NCBI RefSeq assembly: GCF_001646665.1
Contig: NZ_LWBU01000179.1
Span: 130,759 to 194,758 of the forward strand
Origin: Streptomyces noursei
GTDB lineage: Bacteria > Actinomycetota > Actinomycetes > Streptomycetales > Streptomycetaceae
DNA: 64,000 nucleotides
Direction of reading: 5' to 3'
Shown here: positions 36,529 to 45,927 of the stretch, piece by piece
How positions within the stretch are numbered: position 1 is the first letter of the stretch
Layout: each line of letters opens with the position of its first letter
The notes under the pieces: model-generated
The model's database searches: none
The model's input: only the letters and a program-made list of their open reading frames with translations
Told to the model about the DNA's origin: nothing
Program-made: the position numbers and the translations under genes

Positions 36529-37889
36529 GCGTCTCCTCCGGTGTTCGTGCGTCGGTTGTCCGTGGGTCCGGGGTCCGCGGGTCCGGGGTCCGTGTCCGTG
36601 GACCCGGTCTCCGCGGGCTCGGTGTCCGTGGTTCCGGTGTCCGCGGGCTCGGTGTCCGTGGTTCCGGTGTCCGTGGTTCCGGTGTCCGTGGTTCCGGTGT
36701 CCGTGGTTCCGGTGTCCGTGGACCGGTCGGCCGGTCGCGGTCCGGAGCCCTCCGGCTCCGGGGCGGCCGCGGCGTCCCGCCCCTCGCCGGCGCGGTCGCC
36801 GGCCGTGGGCTGCGATCCGTCAGCGGGACGGTCGTCGGTGTCCTCAGGTCCGGGCGGGCCGGGTTGGGGTGCGGGGGCAGCGGGCGGCGCGGTCGCGGGC
36901 GCCGGCTCCACGCGCTCGGCGGGCTCGGTGGGCTCCGCGCGTTCGGCGGGCTCCGGCGCGGTCGCGGGCTCGGCCGGCGCGGGGGCCGGCGGCTCGGGCG
37001 CGGGGGCCGGGGCGTCGTCGAAGGCGGGACGCGGGTTGTTCCAGGGGGCGTCCGCGCTGCGGGGGCGGCGCGGGGGCGTCGGAGGCGTGTCCGGTGCCGG
37101 TTCGGCGGGCCGGCCGGCCGGGGTCGCCCGGGCGGCGGCCTGGCTCGCCGAGCCCTCCGAGGCGCTGCGGGCGCGGCGCGGTCCGGCCGCCTGCGGTGCG
37201 GTCGCCTCGGGCGCCTGCTGGCTCGCCGAGCCCTCGCCCGCCGTGCGCGCGCGGCGGACCGGGCGGTCGCCGGCGGCCCGCGCGGCACGGGCCGGCCGCG
37301 CGGGGGCGGGCGGGAGCTGACCCTTCAGCGGGCCCCAGTCGTTGGGGTCGGGGACGCCCGGCGGCAGCATCTGGCGCCGCTTGGGTCCGCCGTGCTCGGA
37401 CTCCCCCGGCTCCTTGGCACCCGGCCACGCCTTGGCCACGCGGGCGGCCAGCACGAAGTCCTTGCGCAGCGGGTGGCCCTCGAAGCCCTCCGGCAGCAGC
37501 AGCGGCACCAGGTGCGGGTGGCCGGTGAACGTGACGCCGAACATCTCGTACGTCTCGCGCTCATGCCAGGCCGCGCCGGCGTAGACGCCCACGGCGCTCG
37601 GCAGGGCGGGCGCGTCGTGCGGGACCGTCGTCCGCAGGAGGAGCCGCCGCACCCGGCCGCCCTCGAGGGCGGCCACGTGGGCGCAGACGAGGAAGCCGGT
37701 GGCGGGCTCGTCGACCGCGCTCAGCCAGTCGAAGTAGGTGCAGCGCAGCTCGTCCCGGGCGGTCTCCAGCGCGCTGGTCCAGGAGGCGGCGGGGACGTCG
37801 ACCGTCAGCAGGTCGTACGTCCGCTCGGCCGTGGCCCCGTCGCCGAAGAGCTCGCCGGCGGCGTCCGGAAGACGGTCGTAGGCGTTCAC
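36525..37889 (-). CDS. nuoC2: NADH dehydrogenase-like subunit C with long disordered C-terminal tail, second cluster
   Basis: 454 residues from GTG 37889. Residues about 1-180 are a normal NuoC (30-kDa) domain ending YEMFGVTFTGHPHLVPLLLP, then GHPLRKDF. The remaining 270 or so residues are low-complexity Pro/Ala/Glu/Thr sequence: a duplicated RRARxAxEGSASQ segment, a Pro/Ala/Glu stretch, and about six GTTDT-type pentapeptides encoded by 15-bp repeats. No NuoD (49-kDa) domain is fused or adjacent, so the tail is not a degenerate NuoD. The quinone-site subunit must come from elsewhere or is absent. Confidence 0.9.
   Translation of the reverse strand: MNAYDRLPDAAGELFGDGATAERTYDLLTVDVPAASWTSALETARDELRCTYFDWLSAVDEPATGFLVCAHVAALEGGRVRRLLLRTTVPHDAPALPSAVGVYAGAAWHERETYEMFGVTFTGHPHLVPLLLPEGFEGHPLRKDFVLAARVAKAWPGAKEPGESEHGGPKRRQMLPPGVPDPNDWGPLKGQLPPAPARPARAARAAGDRPVRRARTAGEGSASQQAPEATAPQAAGPRRARSASEGSASQAAARATPAGRPAEPAPDTPPTPPRRPRSADAPWNNPRPAFDDAPAPAPEPPAPAPAEPATAPEPAERAEPTEPAERVEPAPATAPPAAPAPQPGPPGPEDTDDRPADGSQPTAGDRAGEGRDAAAAPEPEGSGPRPADRSTDTGTTDTGTTDTGTTDTGTTDTEPADTGTTDTEPAETGSTDTDPGPADPGPTDNRRTNTGGDA
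36621..36725. repeat. 15-bp tandem repeats inside nuoC2
   Basis: Seven consecutive 15-bp units of the type GGTGTCCGTGGTTCC, five of them identical, from 36621 to 36725, with degenerate copies on both sides. In frame they encode GTTDT/TDTEP-like pentapeptides; copy number is likely to vary between strains. Confidence 0.9.
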
Positions 37890-38467
37890 GCCGTACCTCC
37901 CGGCGGGGGGAGCAGTCCGCTGCGCAGCTGGCCGACGGACGACGACGGGCGTCCGTGGCCGTACCGCTCGCCCAGCGACTCGCGGGCGATCTTCTCCTGC
38001 AGTTTGAGGATGCCCTGGAGCAGTGCCTCCGGCCGCGGCGGGCAGCCCGGCACGTACACGTCGACCGGGATGATCTGGTCGACGCCCTTGGTGACGGAGT
38101 ACGAGTCCCAGTAGGGGCCGCCGCAGTTGGAGCAGGCGCCGAAGGAGATGACGTACTTGGGCTCGGGCATCTGCTCGTACAGCCGCTTCACCGCGGGCGC
38201 CATCTTGTCGGTGACCGTCCCGGACACGACCATCAGGTCGGCCTGGCGCGGGCCCGGGGCGAAGGGGATCACGCCCAGGCGGATGAAGTCGTGCCGCGCC
38301 ATGGACGCCGCGATGAACTCGATCGCGCAGCAGGCGAGCCCGAAGTTGAAGACCCACAGGCTGTAGCGGCGGCCCCAGTTCAGGACCACCTTCATCGGCT
38401 CCGGAGCGAGCCGCGCGAGGGCTCCGAGCCTCTTCGGCTCGGGAAGATCGACAGGGGTCACGTCCAT
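37886..38467 (-). CDS. nuoB2: Complex I-like subunit B (N2 iron-sulphur cluster), second cluster
   Basis: 193 residues. The tandem Cys46-Cys47 (FGLACCAIE), Cys112 (GACSNCGG) and Cys142 (VPGCPPRPE) are the ligands expected for the terminal N2 cluster, which passes electrons to quinone. The APGPRQADLMVVSGTV segment is intact. It starts within the end of nuoA2 (10-base overlap). Confidence 0.96.
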   Translation of the reverse strand: MDVTPVDLPEPKRLGALARLAPEPMKVVLNWGRRYSLWVFNFGLACCAIEFIAASMARHDFIRLGVIPFAPGPRQADLMVVSGTVTDKMAPAVKRLYEQMPEPKYVISFGACSNCGGPYWDSYSVTKGVDQIIPVDVYVPGCPPRPEALLQGILKLQEKIARESLGERYGHGRPSSSVGQLRSGLLPPPGGTA

Positions 38468-38868
38468 GTCAGGACGCCCTTCTTGTACGCGTAGAGCAGC
38501 CCCACGGTCAGGAAGCCGAGGAAGATGAACATCTCGACCAGCGTCGTGGCGCCGTAACCGGGTGCGGCGAAGACGGTCGCCCACGGGAAGAGGAAGATCG
38601 AGTCCACCGCGAAGATGACGTACAGAAAAGCGTAGACGTAGTAGCGGACCTGGGTGTGGGCCCAGCCCTCGCCGACGGGGTCGACGCCGCATTCGTACGT
38701 CAGCAGCTTCTCCGGCGTCGGCACGACCGGCCGCAGCAGCCGTCCGGCCGCGAAGGCGACCGCGACGAACAGCACGCCGATCACGGCGAGCAGGCCGACG
38801 ACCGAATAGCTCTGGAAATAGTCGGCGGCGAGTGCGGTCGGTACGGTCCGCACGGTCGGCTCCGGCAC
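38458..38868 (-). CDS. nuoA2: NADH dehydrogenase-like subunit A, second cluster
   Basis: 136 residues from GTG 38868, three transmembrane helices, with the conserved loop KLLTYECGVDPVGEGWAHTQ and RYYVYAFLYVIFAVDSIFLF. First gene of the nuoA2-N2 cluster; GGGAGA lies upstream. Divergent from the histidine kinase gene. Confidence 0.94.
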   Translation of the reverse strand: MPEPTVRTVPTALAADYFQSYSVVGLLAVIGVLFVAVAFAAGRLLRPVVPTPEKLLTYECGVDPVGEGWAHTQVRYYVYAFLYVIFAVDSIFLFPWATVFAAPGYGATTLVEMFIFLGFLTVGLLYAYKKGVLTWT

Positions 38869-38926
38869 GTCCGTCTCCCTCGCTCCCTGCCCTCGCGGCG
38901 ATGTTTATGCGATCTGTACGCACGGG

Positions 38927-38954
38927 AGTCTAGGCCCTGGCCCAGCGCCGGTAA
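38927..38954 (-). promoter_or_regulatory. Candidate nuo2 operon promoter
   Basis: On the minus strand TTACCG (38949-38954), a 16-base spacer and TAGACT (38927-38932), about 60 bases before nuoA2. TAGACT fits the Streptomyces -10 preference. The 38869-39049 region also has to serve the divergent kinase gene. Confidence 0.35.
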
Positions 38955-39049
38955 TCAGCCGTGCCGCACTTCAGGTGGGGTTATCCCTACTTCCCCTCCC
39001 CCCACGGACCCCATGGCGTCGGCCCGCCCCGACCGGCAGGCTGGTCCGC

Positions 39050-40171
39050 ATGACCGCACGCATCGCATACGACCGGTATGTCTGGAAGGAAGTGGCCCAC
39101 CTTCTGGCCAACCTTCCGATCGCCCTGATCGGCTTTGTCTACGTGGTGTTGATCGTCGCCGTCGGGGCGGGGCTGTCGGTGACCGTCGTCGGGCTCCCGC
39201 TGCTCGCGGCCGGGCTGGTCGGCGCGCGCCGGCTGGGCCGGGCGGAGCGGGCCCGGGCGCGGGTGCTGCTGGGCATACGCGTGGACGAGCCCAGCCCGCT
39301 GCCGCACCGGCCCGGCGGCGGCTTCTTCGCCTGGCTGTGGACGGTGCTGAAGGACTCGGTGGCCTGGCGGACGGTGCTGTACGAGTTCATACGGCTCCCG
39401 TGGGGCGTCCTGACGTTCACCGTGACCCTGGTGGGTCTCGTCGTCCTGTGGCCGGTGCTGCCGTATCTCGCCCGGGCGTTGAGCAACGTGGACCGGGCGA
39501 TGGTGCGCGGCCTGCTCTCGCCGTCCGACGAACTGGAGCGCCGGATCTCCGAGCTGGAGTCGGACCGGGGTGTGGTGGTCGACACCGCCGCCGCCGACCT
39601 GCGCCGCATCGAGCGCGACCTGCACGACGGCGCCCAGGCCCGCCTCGTCGCCCTCGCCATGGATCTGGGGCTGGCCAAGGAGAAACTGCTGGAGGACCCC
39701 AAGACCGCCGCCGCCATGGTCGACGAGGCACACGGCGAGGTGAAGCTCGCCCTCCAGGAACTGCGCGACCTCGCCCGGGGCATCCACCCCGCCGTCCTCA
39801 CCGACCGGGGCCTCGACGCCGCCCTCTCCTCCGTCGCCTCCCGCTGCACCGTCCCGGTCACCGTGGAGGTGGACCTGCCCGAGCGGCCGGCGGAGGCGAT
39901 CGAGGGCATCGCCTACTTCACCGTCTCGGAGCTGCTCCAGAACATCTCGAAGCACTCACGAGCCAGCCGTGCGACGGTCGACGTATGGCGAGTGGACGAC
40001 AGGCTGATGCTCCAGGTGACGGACGACGGTCGTGGCGGCGCGGACGTGACCAAGGGCGGGGGCCTCGCGGGGCTGACGGAGCGGCTGGACGCGGTGGACG
40101 GCATCTTCGCCGTGCACTCCCCGGCGGGCGGCCCGACGACGATCACCGCCGAGCTGCCCTGGCGGGGATGA
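39050..40171 (+). CDS. Membrane sensor histidine kinase (NarL/DesK-type)
   Basis: 373 residues. The N-terminal sensor has two hydrophobic regions (about residues 22-56 and 118-142) typical of the 'putative sensor' domain of actinomycete kinases. The HisKA_3 phosphoacceptor is His192 in IERDLHDGAQARLVALAMDL. The ATPase domain has the N-box ELLQNISKHSRA, G1 DDGRGGAD and G2 GGGLAGLTERL. The signal is unknown, probably envelope- or redox-related. It is divergent from nuoA2, with the cognate regulator 239 bases downstream. Confidence 0.9.
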   Translation: MTARIAYDRYVWKEVAHLLANLPIALIGFVYVVLIVAVGAGLSVTVVGLPLLAAGLVGARRLGRAERARARVLLGIRVDEPSPLPHRPGGGFFAWLWTVLKDSVAWRTVLYEFIRLPWGVLTFTVTLVGLVVLWPVLPYLARALSNVDRAMVRGLLSPSDELERRISELESDRGVVVDTAAADLRRIERDLHDGAQARLVALAMDLGLAKEKLLEDPKTAAAMVDEAHGEVKLALQELRDLARGIHPAVLTDRGLDAALSSVASRCTVPVTVEVDLPERPAEAIEGIAYFTVSELLQNISKHSRASRATVDVWRVDDRLMLQVTDDGRGGADVTKGGGLAGLTERLDAVDGIFAVHSPAGGPTTITAELPWRG

Positions 40172-40410
40172 ACCCGCCGTCCTCCTGCCGTCCTCGACGG
40201 CACCCCGGCCCGATCACCCCCACGCGTCCCTCGGTGCGCCTCCGTGCCCGGCTCCGTGTCCGGTCCCTCGGCGGCCCGGCGGCCGGATGCCGGCGAGTTG
40301 TCCACAGGCCGACCCGCCGGCGTCCGGCTGCTGGGATGCTGGAGCCCGGACGCGGACTTCGCGTGGTGCACGTCGATTCATGGGGGATGCGGGTCGTGGT
40401 GGAGGACAGG

Positions 40411-41070
40411 GTGCGAGTGGTCATCGCGGAGGATTCGGTACTGCTCCGGGAGGGCCTGACCCGGCTGCTGACCGACCGGGGCCACGACGTCGTCGCCGGG
40501 GTGGGCGACGGCGACGCGCTGGTGAAGACGGTGGGCGAGCTGGCCGACGGCGGCGAGCTGCCGGACGTGGTGGTGGCCGATGTGCGGATGCCGCCGACCC
40601 ACACCGACGAGGGGGTGCGGGCGGCGGTGCGGCTGCGGGCGGAGCACCCCGGCCTCGGGGTGCTGGTGCTGTCGCAGTACGTGGAGGAGCGGTACGCCAC
40701 CGAGCTGCTGGCCGGCAACAGCCGCGGGGTGGGCTACCTGCTGAAGGACCGGGTGGCCGAGGTCCGGGAGTTCGTGGACGCCGTGGTGAGGGTGGCCCGT
40801 GGCGGCACCGCGCTGGACCCGGAAGTGGTGGCCCAGCTGCTCGGCCGCAGCCGTAAGCAGGACGTGCTGGCGGCGCTGACGCCGCGCGAGCGCGAGGTAC
40901 TCGGCCTGATGGCGGAAGGCCGGACGAACTCGGCGATCGCCCGTCAGCTGAACGTGAGCGAGGGCGCGGTGGAGAAGCACGTGAGCAACATCTTCCTGAA
41001 GCTCGGTCTGTCGCCGAGCGACGGTGACCACCGGCGGGTGCTCGCGGTGCTGACCTACCTGAACGGCTGA
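40411..41070 (+). CDS. LuxR/NarL-family response regulator
   Basis: 219 residues from GTG 40411 (VRVVIAEDSVLLREGL), chosen because GGAGG lies five bases upstream; ATG 40387 would add eight residues. The receiver domain has the acidic pair in AEDS, phosphoacceptor Asp57 (VVADVRMP) and Lys112. The LuxR-type helix-turn-helix is LTPREREVLGLMAEGRTNSA...VEKHVSNIFLKLGL. It is the likely partner of the upstream kinase. Its position between nuo2 and korAB makes both candidate targets. Confidence 0.92.
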   Translation: MRVVIAEDSVLLREGLTRLLTDRGHDVVAGVGDGDALVKTVGELADGGELPDVVVADVRMPPTHTDEGVRAAVRLRAEHPGLGVLVLSQYVEERYATELLAGNSRGVGYLLKDRVAEVREFVDAVVRVARGGTALDPEVVAQLLGRSRKQDVLAALTPREREVLGLMAEGRTNSAIARQLNVSEGAVEKHVSNIFLKLGLSPSDGDHRRVLAVLTYLNG

Positions 41071-41357
41071 CGTGGCGCGCCCGCCGGACCTGCGCCGCCG
41101 GCCGCGGCACCTGCCGCACGGCCCGGAACCCAAGGATGAGTCGGGAGCGTCGTTACCGAACGGCGCGGGGGGAGACAAAGCATGATGATCGAGGGCGTAA
41201 GGACGTCTCCGAGAGGCGTCCATCATGTGAGCGGTCCAGGGAGGGCGCCCCTTACGGACGTAGGGTGGGCCTTGGGACGGCCGGTGGGCCGGCTGTCTCC
41301 CGAGCGTTCCCCCGCCGACGGCGGGGAGGCCCCTTGTCTCGAGGGAGGTCCAGTTCA

Positions 41358-43328
41358 GTGACCAGCCAGGTCAGTAGCCCAGCCGATCGGGCCGACGGGT
41401 CCGATGGGACCCGGACGGCCGGAGAGACCGTCGTCGGGGAACAGCGTGGCGGCCCCGGCCAGCACGGTGCGGAGAAGGAAGTACGCCGTCTGGACCGAGT
41501 GATCATCCGCTTCGCGGGTGACTCGGGCGACGGTATGCAGCTGACGGGTGACCGTTTCACGTCGGAGACCGCGTCCTTCGGGAACGACCTGTCCACCCTG
41601 CCGAACTTCCCCGCCGAGATCCGGGCACCCGCCGGCACCCTGCCGGGTGTCTCGTCGTTCCAGCTGCACTTCGCCGACCACGACATCCTCACTCCCGGTG
41701 ACGCGCCGAACGTCCTGGTCGCGATGAACCCCGCCGCGCTGAAGGCGAACATCGCGGACGTCCCGCGCGGCAGCGAGATCATCATCAACACCGACGAGTT
41801 CGCCAAGCGGGCCATGGCGAAGGTCGGGTACGAGACCTCGCCCCTGGAGGACGGCTCGCTGGACGGCTACCGGGTCCACCCGGTGCCGCTGACGACGCTG
41901 ACGGTCGAGGCGCTCAAGGACTTCGGCCTGTCCCGCAAGGAGGCCGAGCGTTCCAAGAACATGTTCGCGCTCGGACTGCTCAGCTGGATGTACCACCGGC
42001 CGACGGAGGGCACGGAGAAGTTCCTGCGGCAGAAGTTCGCCAGGAAGCCGGAGATCGCCGAAGCCAATGTGGCGGCGTTCCGGGCGGGGTGGAACTTCGG
42101 CGAGACGACCGAGGACTTCGCCGTCTCCTACGAGGTGGCCCCGGCCACCAAGGCGTTCCCGGCCGGCACCTACCGCAACATCTCCGGGAACCTGGCCCTC
42201 TCCTACGGGCTGATCGCCGCGTCCCGGCAGGCGGACCTGCCGCTGTACCTGGGCTCCTACCCGATCACCCCGGCGTCCGACATCCTGCACGAGCTGTCCA
42301 AGCACAAGAACTTCGGTGTGCGGACCTTCCAGGCCGAGGACGAGATCGCCGGGATCGGCGCCGCCCTGGGGGCCGCCTTCGGCGGATCGCTGGCGGTCAC
42401 CACCACGTCCGGCCCCGGTGTGGCGCTGAAGTCCGAGACGATCGGGCTCGCGGTCTCGCTGGAGCTGCCGCTGCTGATCGTCGACATCCAGCGCGGCGGC
42501 CCGTCCACCGGCCTGCCGACGAAGACGGAGCAGGCGGACCTGCTCCAGGCGATGTACGGGCGCAACGGCGAGGCGCCGGTGCCGGTGGTGGCGCCGAGGA
42601 CCCCGGCCGACTGCTTCGACGCGGCGCTGGAGGCGGCGCGGATCGCGCTGACCTACCGCACCCCGGTGTTCCTGCTCTCCGACGGCTACCTGGCCAACGG
42701 TTCCGAGCCGTGGCGCATCCCGGACCTGGAGGAGTTGCCCGACCTGGGTGTCCGGTTCGCCACCGGCCCCAACCACACCCTGGAGGACGGCACCGAGGTC
42801 TTCTGGCCGTACAAGCGCGACCCGGAGACCCTGGCCCGCCCCTGGGCCCTGCCGGGCACGCCGGGGCTGGAGCACCGCATCGGCGGCATCGAGAAGCAGG
42901 ACGGCACGGGCAACATCTCGTACGACCCGGCCAACCACGACTTCATGGTCCGCACCCGTCAGGCCAAGATCGACGGCATCGACGTGCCCGACCTGGAGAT
43001 CGACGACCCGGGTTCCGCCGCCCGCACCCTGGTGCTGGGGTGGGGCTCGACGTACGGACCGATCACGGCCGCCGTGCGGCGGCTGCGCTCGGCGGGAGAG
43101 TCCATCGCCCAGGCCCATCTGCGCCACCTCAACCCCTTCCCGAAGAACCTGGGGATCGTGCTGAAGCGGTACGACAGGGTCGTCGTGCCGGAGATGAACC
43201 TCGGCCAGCTCGCCACGCTCATCCGGGCGAAATATCTGGTCGACGCGCACAGCTATACCCAGGTGAACGGCATGCCGTTCAAGGCCGAGCAGCTCGCGAC
43301 GGCTCTCAAGGAGGCCATCCATGACTGA
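41358..43328 (+). CDS. korA: 2-oxoacid:ferredoxin oxidoreductase, fused gamma/alpha subunit
   Basis: Oxidative decarboxylation of a 2-oxoacid (probably 2-oxoglutarate) to the acyl-CoA with ferredoxin as acceptor. 656 residues from GTG 41358, with GGAGG nine bases upstream. The gamma domain comes first (IIRFAGDSGDGMQLTGDRFT), then the alpha domain (LYLGSYPITPASDILHELS; QAEDEIAGIGAALGAAFGG; TTTSGPGVALKSETIGLA). The subunit lacks its own ferredoxin domain. It overlaps korB by eight bases. Confidence 0.94.
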   Translation: MTSQVSSPADRADGSDGTRTAGETVVGEQRGGPGQHGAEKEVRRLDRVIIRFAGDSGDGMQLTGDRFTSETASFGNDLSTLPNFPAEIRAPAGTLPGVSSFQLHFADHDILTPGDAPNVLVAMNPAALKANIADVPRGSEIIINTDEFAKRAMAKVGYETSPLEDGSLDGYRVHPVPLTTLTVEALKDFGLSRKEAERSKNMFALGLLSWMYHRPTEGTEKFLRQKFARKPEIAEANVAAFRAGWNFGETTEDFAVSYEVAPATKAFPAGTYRNISGNLALSYGLIAASRQADLPLYLGSYPITPASDILHELSKHKNFGVRTFQAEDEIAGIGAALGAAFGGSLAVTTTSGPGVALKSETIGLAVSLELPLLIVDIQRGGPSTGLPTKTEQADLLQAMYGRNGEAPVPVVAPRTPADCFDAALEAARIALTYRTPVFLLSDGYLANGSEPWRIPDLEELPDLGVRFATGPNHTLEDGTEVFWPYKRDPETLARPWALPGTPGLEHRIGGIEKQDGTGNISYDPANHDFMVRTRQAKIDGIDVPDLEIDDPGSAARTLVLGWGSTYGPITAAVRRLRSAGESIAQAHLRHLNPFPKNLGIVLKRYDRVVVPEMNLGQLATLIRAKYLVDAHSYTQVNGMPFKAEQLATALKEAIHD

Positions 43329-44370
43329 GGCGCTGAAGCTGGTGCCCAAGGCCGAGGCCAAGCAGTCCATGAAGGACTTCAAGTCCGATCAGGAAGTGCG
43401 CTGGTGCCCCGGTTGCGGCGACTACGCCATCCTCGCCGCCGTGCAGGGCTTCATGCCCGAGCTCGGTCTGGCGAAGGAGAACATCGTCTTCGTCTCCGGC
43501 ATCGGCTGCTCGTCCCGGTTCCCGTACTACATGAACACCTATGGGATGCACTCGATCCACGGCCGGGCGCCCGCGATCGCGACGGGTCTCGCCTCGTCAC
43601 GGACCGATCTGTCCGTCTGGGTCGTCACCGGTGACGGGGACGCGCTGTCCATCGGCGGCAACCACCTCATCCACGCCCTGCGGCGCAACGTCAACCTGAA
43701 GATCCTGCTGTTCAACAACCGGATCTACGGCCTGACCAAGGGGCAGTACTCGCCGACGTCCGAGGTCGGCAAGGTCACCAAGTCGACGCCGATGGGTTCG
43801 CTCGACGCGCCGTTCAACCCGGTGTCCCTGGCCATCGGGGCGGAGGCGTCCTTCGTTGCGCGGACCGTCGACTCCGATCGCAAGCACCTCACCGAGGTCC
43901 TGCGGCAGGCGGCCGACCACCCCGGCACGGCGCTGGTGGAGATCTACCAGAACTGCAACATCTTCAACGACGGGGCCTTCGACGCGCTGAAGGACAAGGA
44001 GAAGGCCGAGGAGGCGGTGATCCGGCTCGAACACGGGCAGCCGGTCCGCTTCGGCCCCGGGGGCGCCAAGGGTGTTGTCCGGGACGCGGCGACCGGCGAC
44101 CTGAAGGTCGTGGCGGTCACCCCGGAGAACGAGAGCCAGGTCATCGTGCACGACGCGCACGGCGCGAGCCCCACGACGGCGTTCGCCCTCTCGCGGCTCG
44201 CGGATCCGGACACGCTGCACCACACGCCCATCGGCGTGTTCCGGGCCGTCCGGCGCCCCGTCTACGACACGCAGATGGCCGACCAGCTCGATGCGGCCGT
44301 GGAGCAGAACGGCAAGGGCGATCTCGCGGCACTGCTCGCGGGCAACGACACCTGGACGGTCGTCGGCTGA
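43321..44370 (+). CDS. korB: 2-oxoacid:ferredoxin oxidoreductase, beta (thiamine diphosphate) subunit
   Basis: 349 residues. Three cysteines for the proximal 4Fe-4S cluster are Cys29 and Cys32 (CPGCGDY) and Cys63 (GIGCSSRF), with another in YQNCNIF. The thiamine-diphosphate/Mg motif is GDGDALSIGGNH followed by NNRIYGLTKGQYSPTS. It forms the heterotetramer with KorA. Electrons leave on a ferredoxin encoded elsewhere. Followed by a terminator. Confidence 0.95.
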   Translation: MTEALKLVPKAEAKQSMKDFKSDQEVRWCPGCGDYAILAAVQGFMPELGLAKENIVFVSGIGCSSRFPYYMNTYGMHSIHGRAPAIATGLASSRTDLSVWVVTGDGDALSIGGNHLIHALRRNVNLKILLFNNRIYGLTKGQYSPTSEVGKVTKSTPMGSLDAPFNPVSLAIGAEASFVARTVDSDRKHLTEVLRQAADHPGTALVEIYQNCNIFNDGAFDALKDKEKAEEAVIRLEHGQPVRFGPGGAKGVVRDAATGDLKVVAVTPENESQVIVHDAHGASPTTAFALSRLADPDTLHHTPIGVFRAVRRPVYDTQMADQLDAAVEQNGKGDLAALLAGNDTWTVVG

Positions 44371-44385
44371 CGCCGACGGTCGACG

Positions 44386-44409
44386 CACCGGCCGGCATCG
44401 CGGCCGGTG
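44386..44409 (+). terminator. Terminator after korAB
   Basis: A 9-bp perfect stem (arms 44386-44394 and 44401-44409, 6-base loop), 15 bases past the korB stop; it may also serve the convergent HxlR gene. Confidence 0.7.
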
Positions 44410-44443
44410 TCCGCGCGGACGGCGGTGAGGGCCCGGGACTCCG

Positions 44444-44848
44444 TCAGGAGACCCGGGCCTCGTCGTAGGCGTCCCGCGCCCGCCGGACGTCGTCCACGTG
44501 CCGTTCGGTCCACCGGGCGAGGGCCCACACCTGTTCGGCCGCCTCGCGTCCGAGGGGCGTGAGCGTGTAGTCGACACGCGGCGGGATGACGGGCTTGGCG
44601 TCGCGGTGGACGAACCCGTCGCGCTCCAGGGTCTGGAGCGTCTGGGCGAGCATCTTCTCGCTCACGCCCCCGATGAAGCGGCGCAGCTCGCTGAACCGGT
44701 AGGAGCGGTCCAGGAGGGCGGCGAGCACCAGGACGCCCCAGCGGCTGGTGACGTGCTCCAGGATCATCCGGGAGGGGCACATGGCGTCCATGACGTTCGG
44801 CGGGAAGTTGGGCGGGGAGCCCTCCGCCACCTGATCACTTACGCTCAT
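44444..44848 (-). CDS. HxlR-family transcriptional regulator (QorR-like)
   Basis: 134 residues with one winged helix: CPSRMILEHVTSRWGVLVLA, then FSELRRFIGGVSEKMLAQTL and LERDGFVHRD. A single Cys (in AMCPS), at the position used for thiol or quinone sensing by YodB/QorR-type members, suggests redox control. Divergent from a QorB-like reductase gene with a palindrome between them, as in the E. coli ytfH/ytfG pair. Confidence 0.9.
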   Translation of the reverse strand: MSVSDQVAEGSPPNFPPNVMDAMCPSRMILEHVTSRWGVLVLAALLDRSYRFSELRRFIGGVSEKMLAQTLQTLERDGFVHRDAKPVIPPRVDYTLTPLGREAAEQVWALARWTERHVDDVRRARDAYDEARVS

Positions 44849-44853
44849 GCCAG

Positions 44854-44876
44854 TACCTTACTTCAAAGTGGGTACT
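44854..44876. promoter_or_regulatory. Operator palindrome between hxlR-type and qorB-like genes
   Basis: An imperfect 23-base palindrome with GTACC/GGTAC ends (44854-44858 and 44872-44876) and an ACTT/AAGT inner pair, placed six bases before the regulator start. The ACTT-AAGT core is like known HxlR-family sites, so it is the probable autoregulatory operator. Confidence 0.6.
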
Positions 44877-44942
44877 TTCCTATAGTTAGTGCCCTCCGTA
44901 CGTTGGTGATCCGGATCGTCCGACCGAACGGAGCACCACCCC

Positions 44943-45806
<864 letters not shown>

Positions 45807-45927
45807 TCCAGGCGTCATGACCGTATCGCGGTACGGACATGACAGGCCGCCTCGCGCGGCGTTACCTTCGTCCGCAGGGCCCGTACGGAGTACGGGGCAG
45901 GACAGGGGCGTGGAAGGGCGGCGGCCG

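Noticed and set aside
36600..36730. Repeats considered as a CRISPR array
   Set aside because: 15-bp units are directly adjacent with no spacers and lie in frame inside nuoC2.
36525..37350. NuoC2 tail considered as a degenerate NuoD domain
   Set aside because: The tail is disordered repeat sequence with none of the NuoD motifs.
28360..38357. Extra long frames in and opposite the nuo2 genes, such as 28360-30144 and 34907-37288 beyond the true starts
   Set aside because: Low-complexity Arg/Pro/Gly/Ala translations with no family features; the overlapping nuo genes explain the region.
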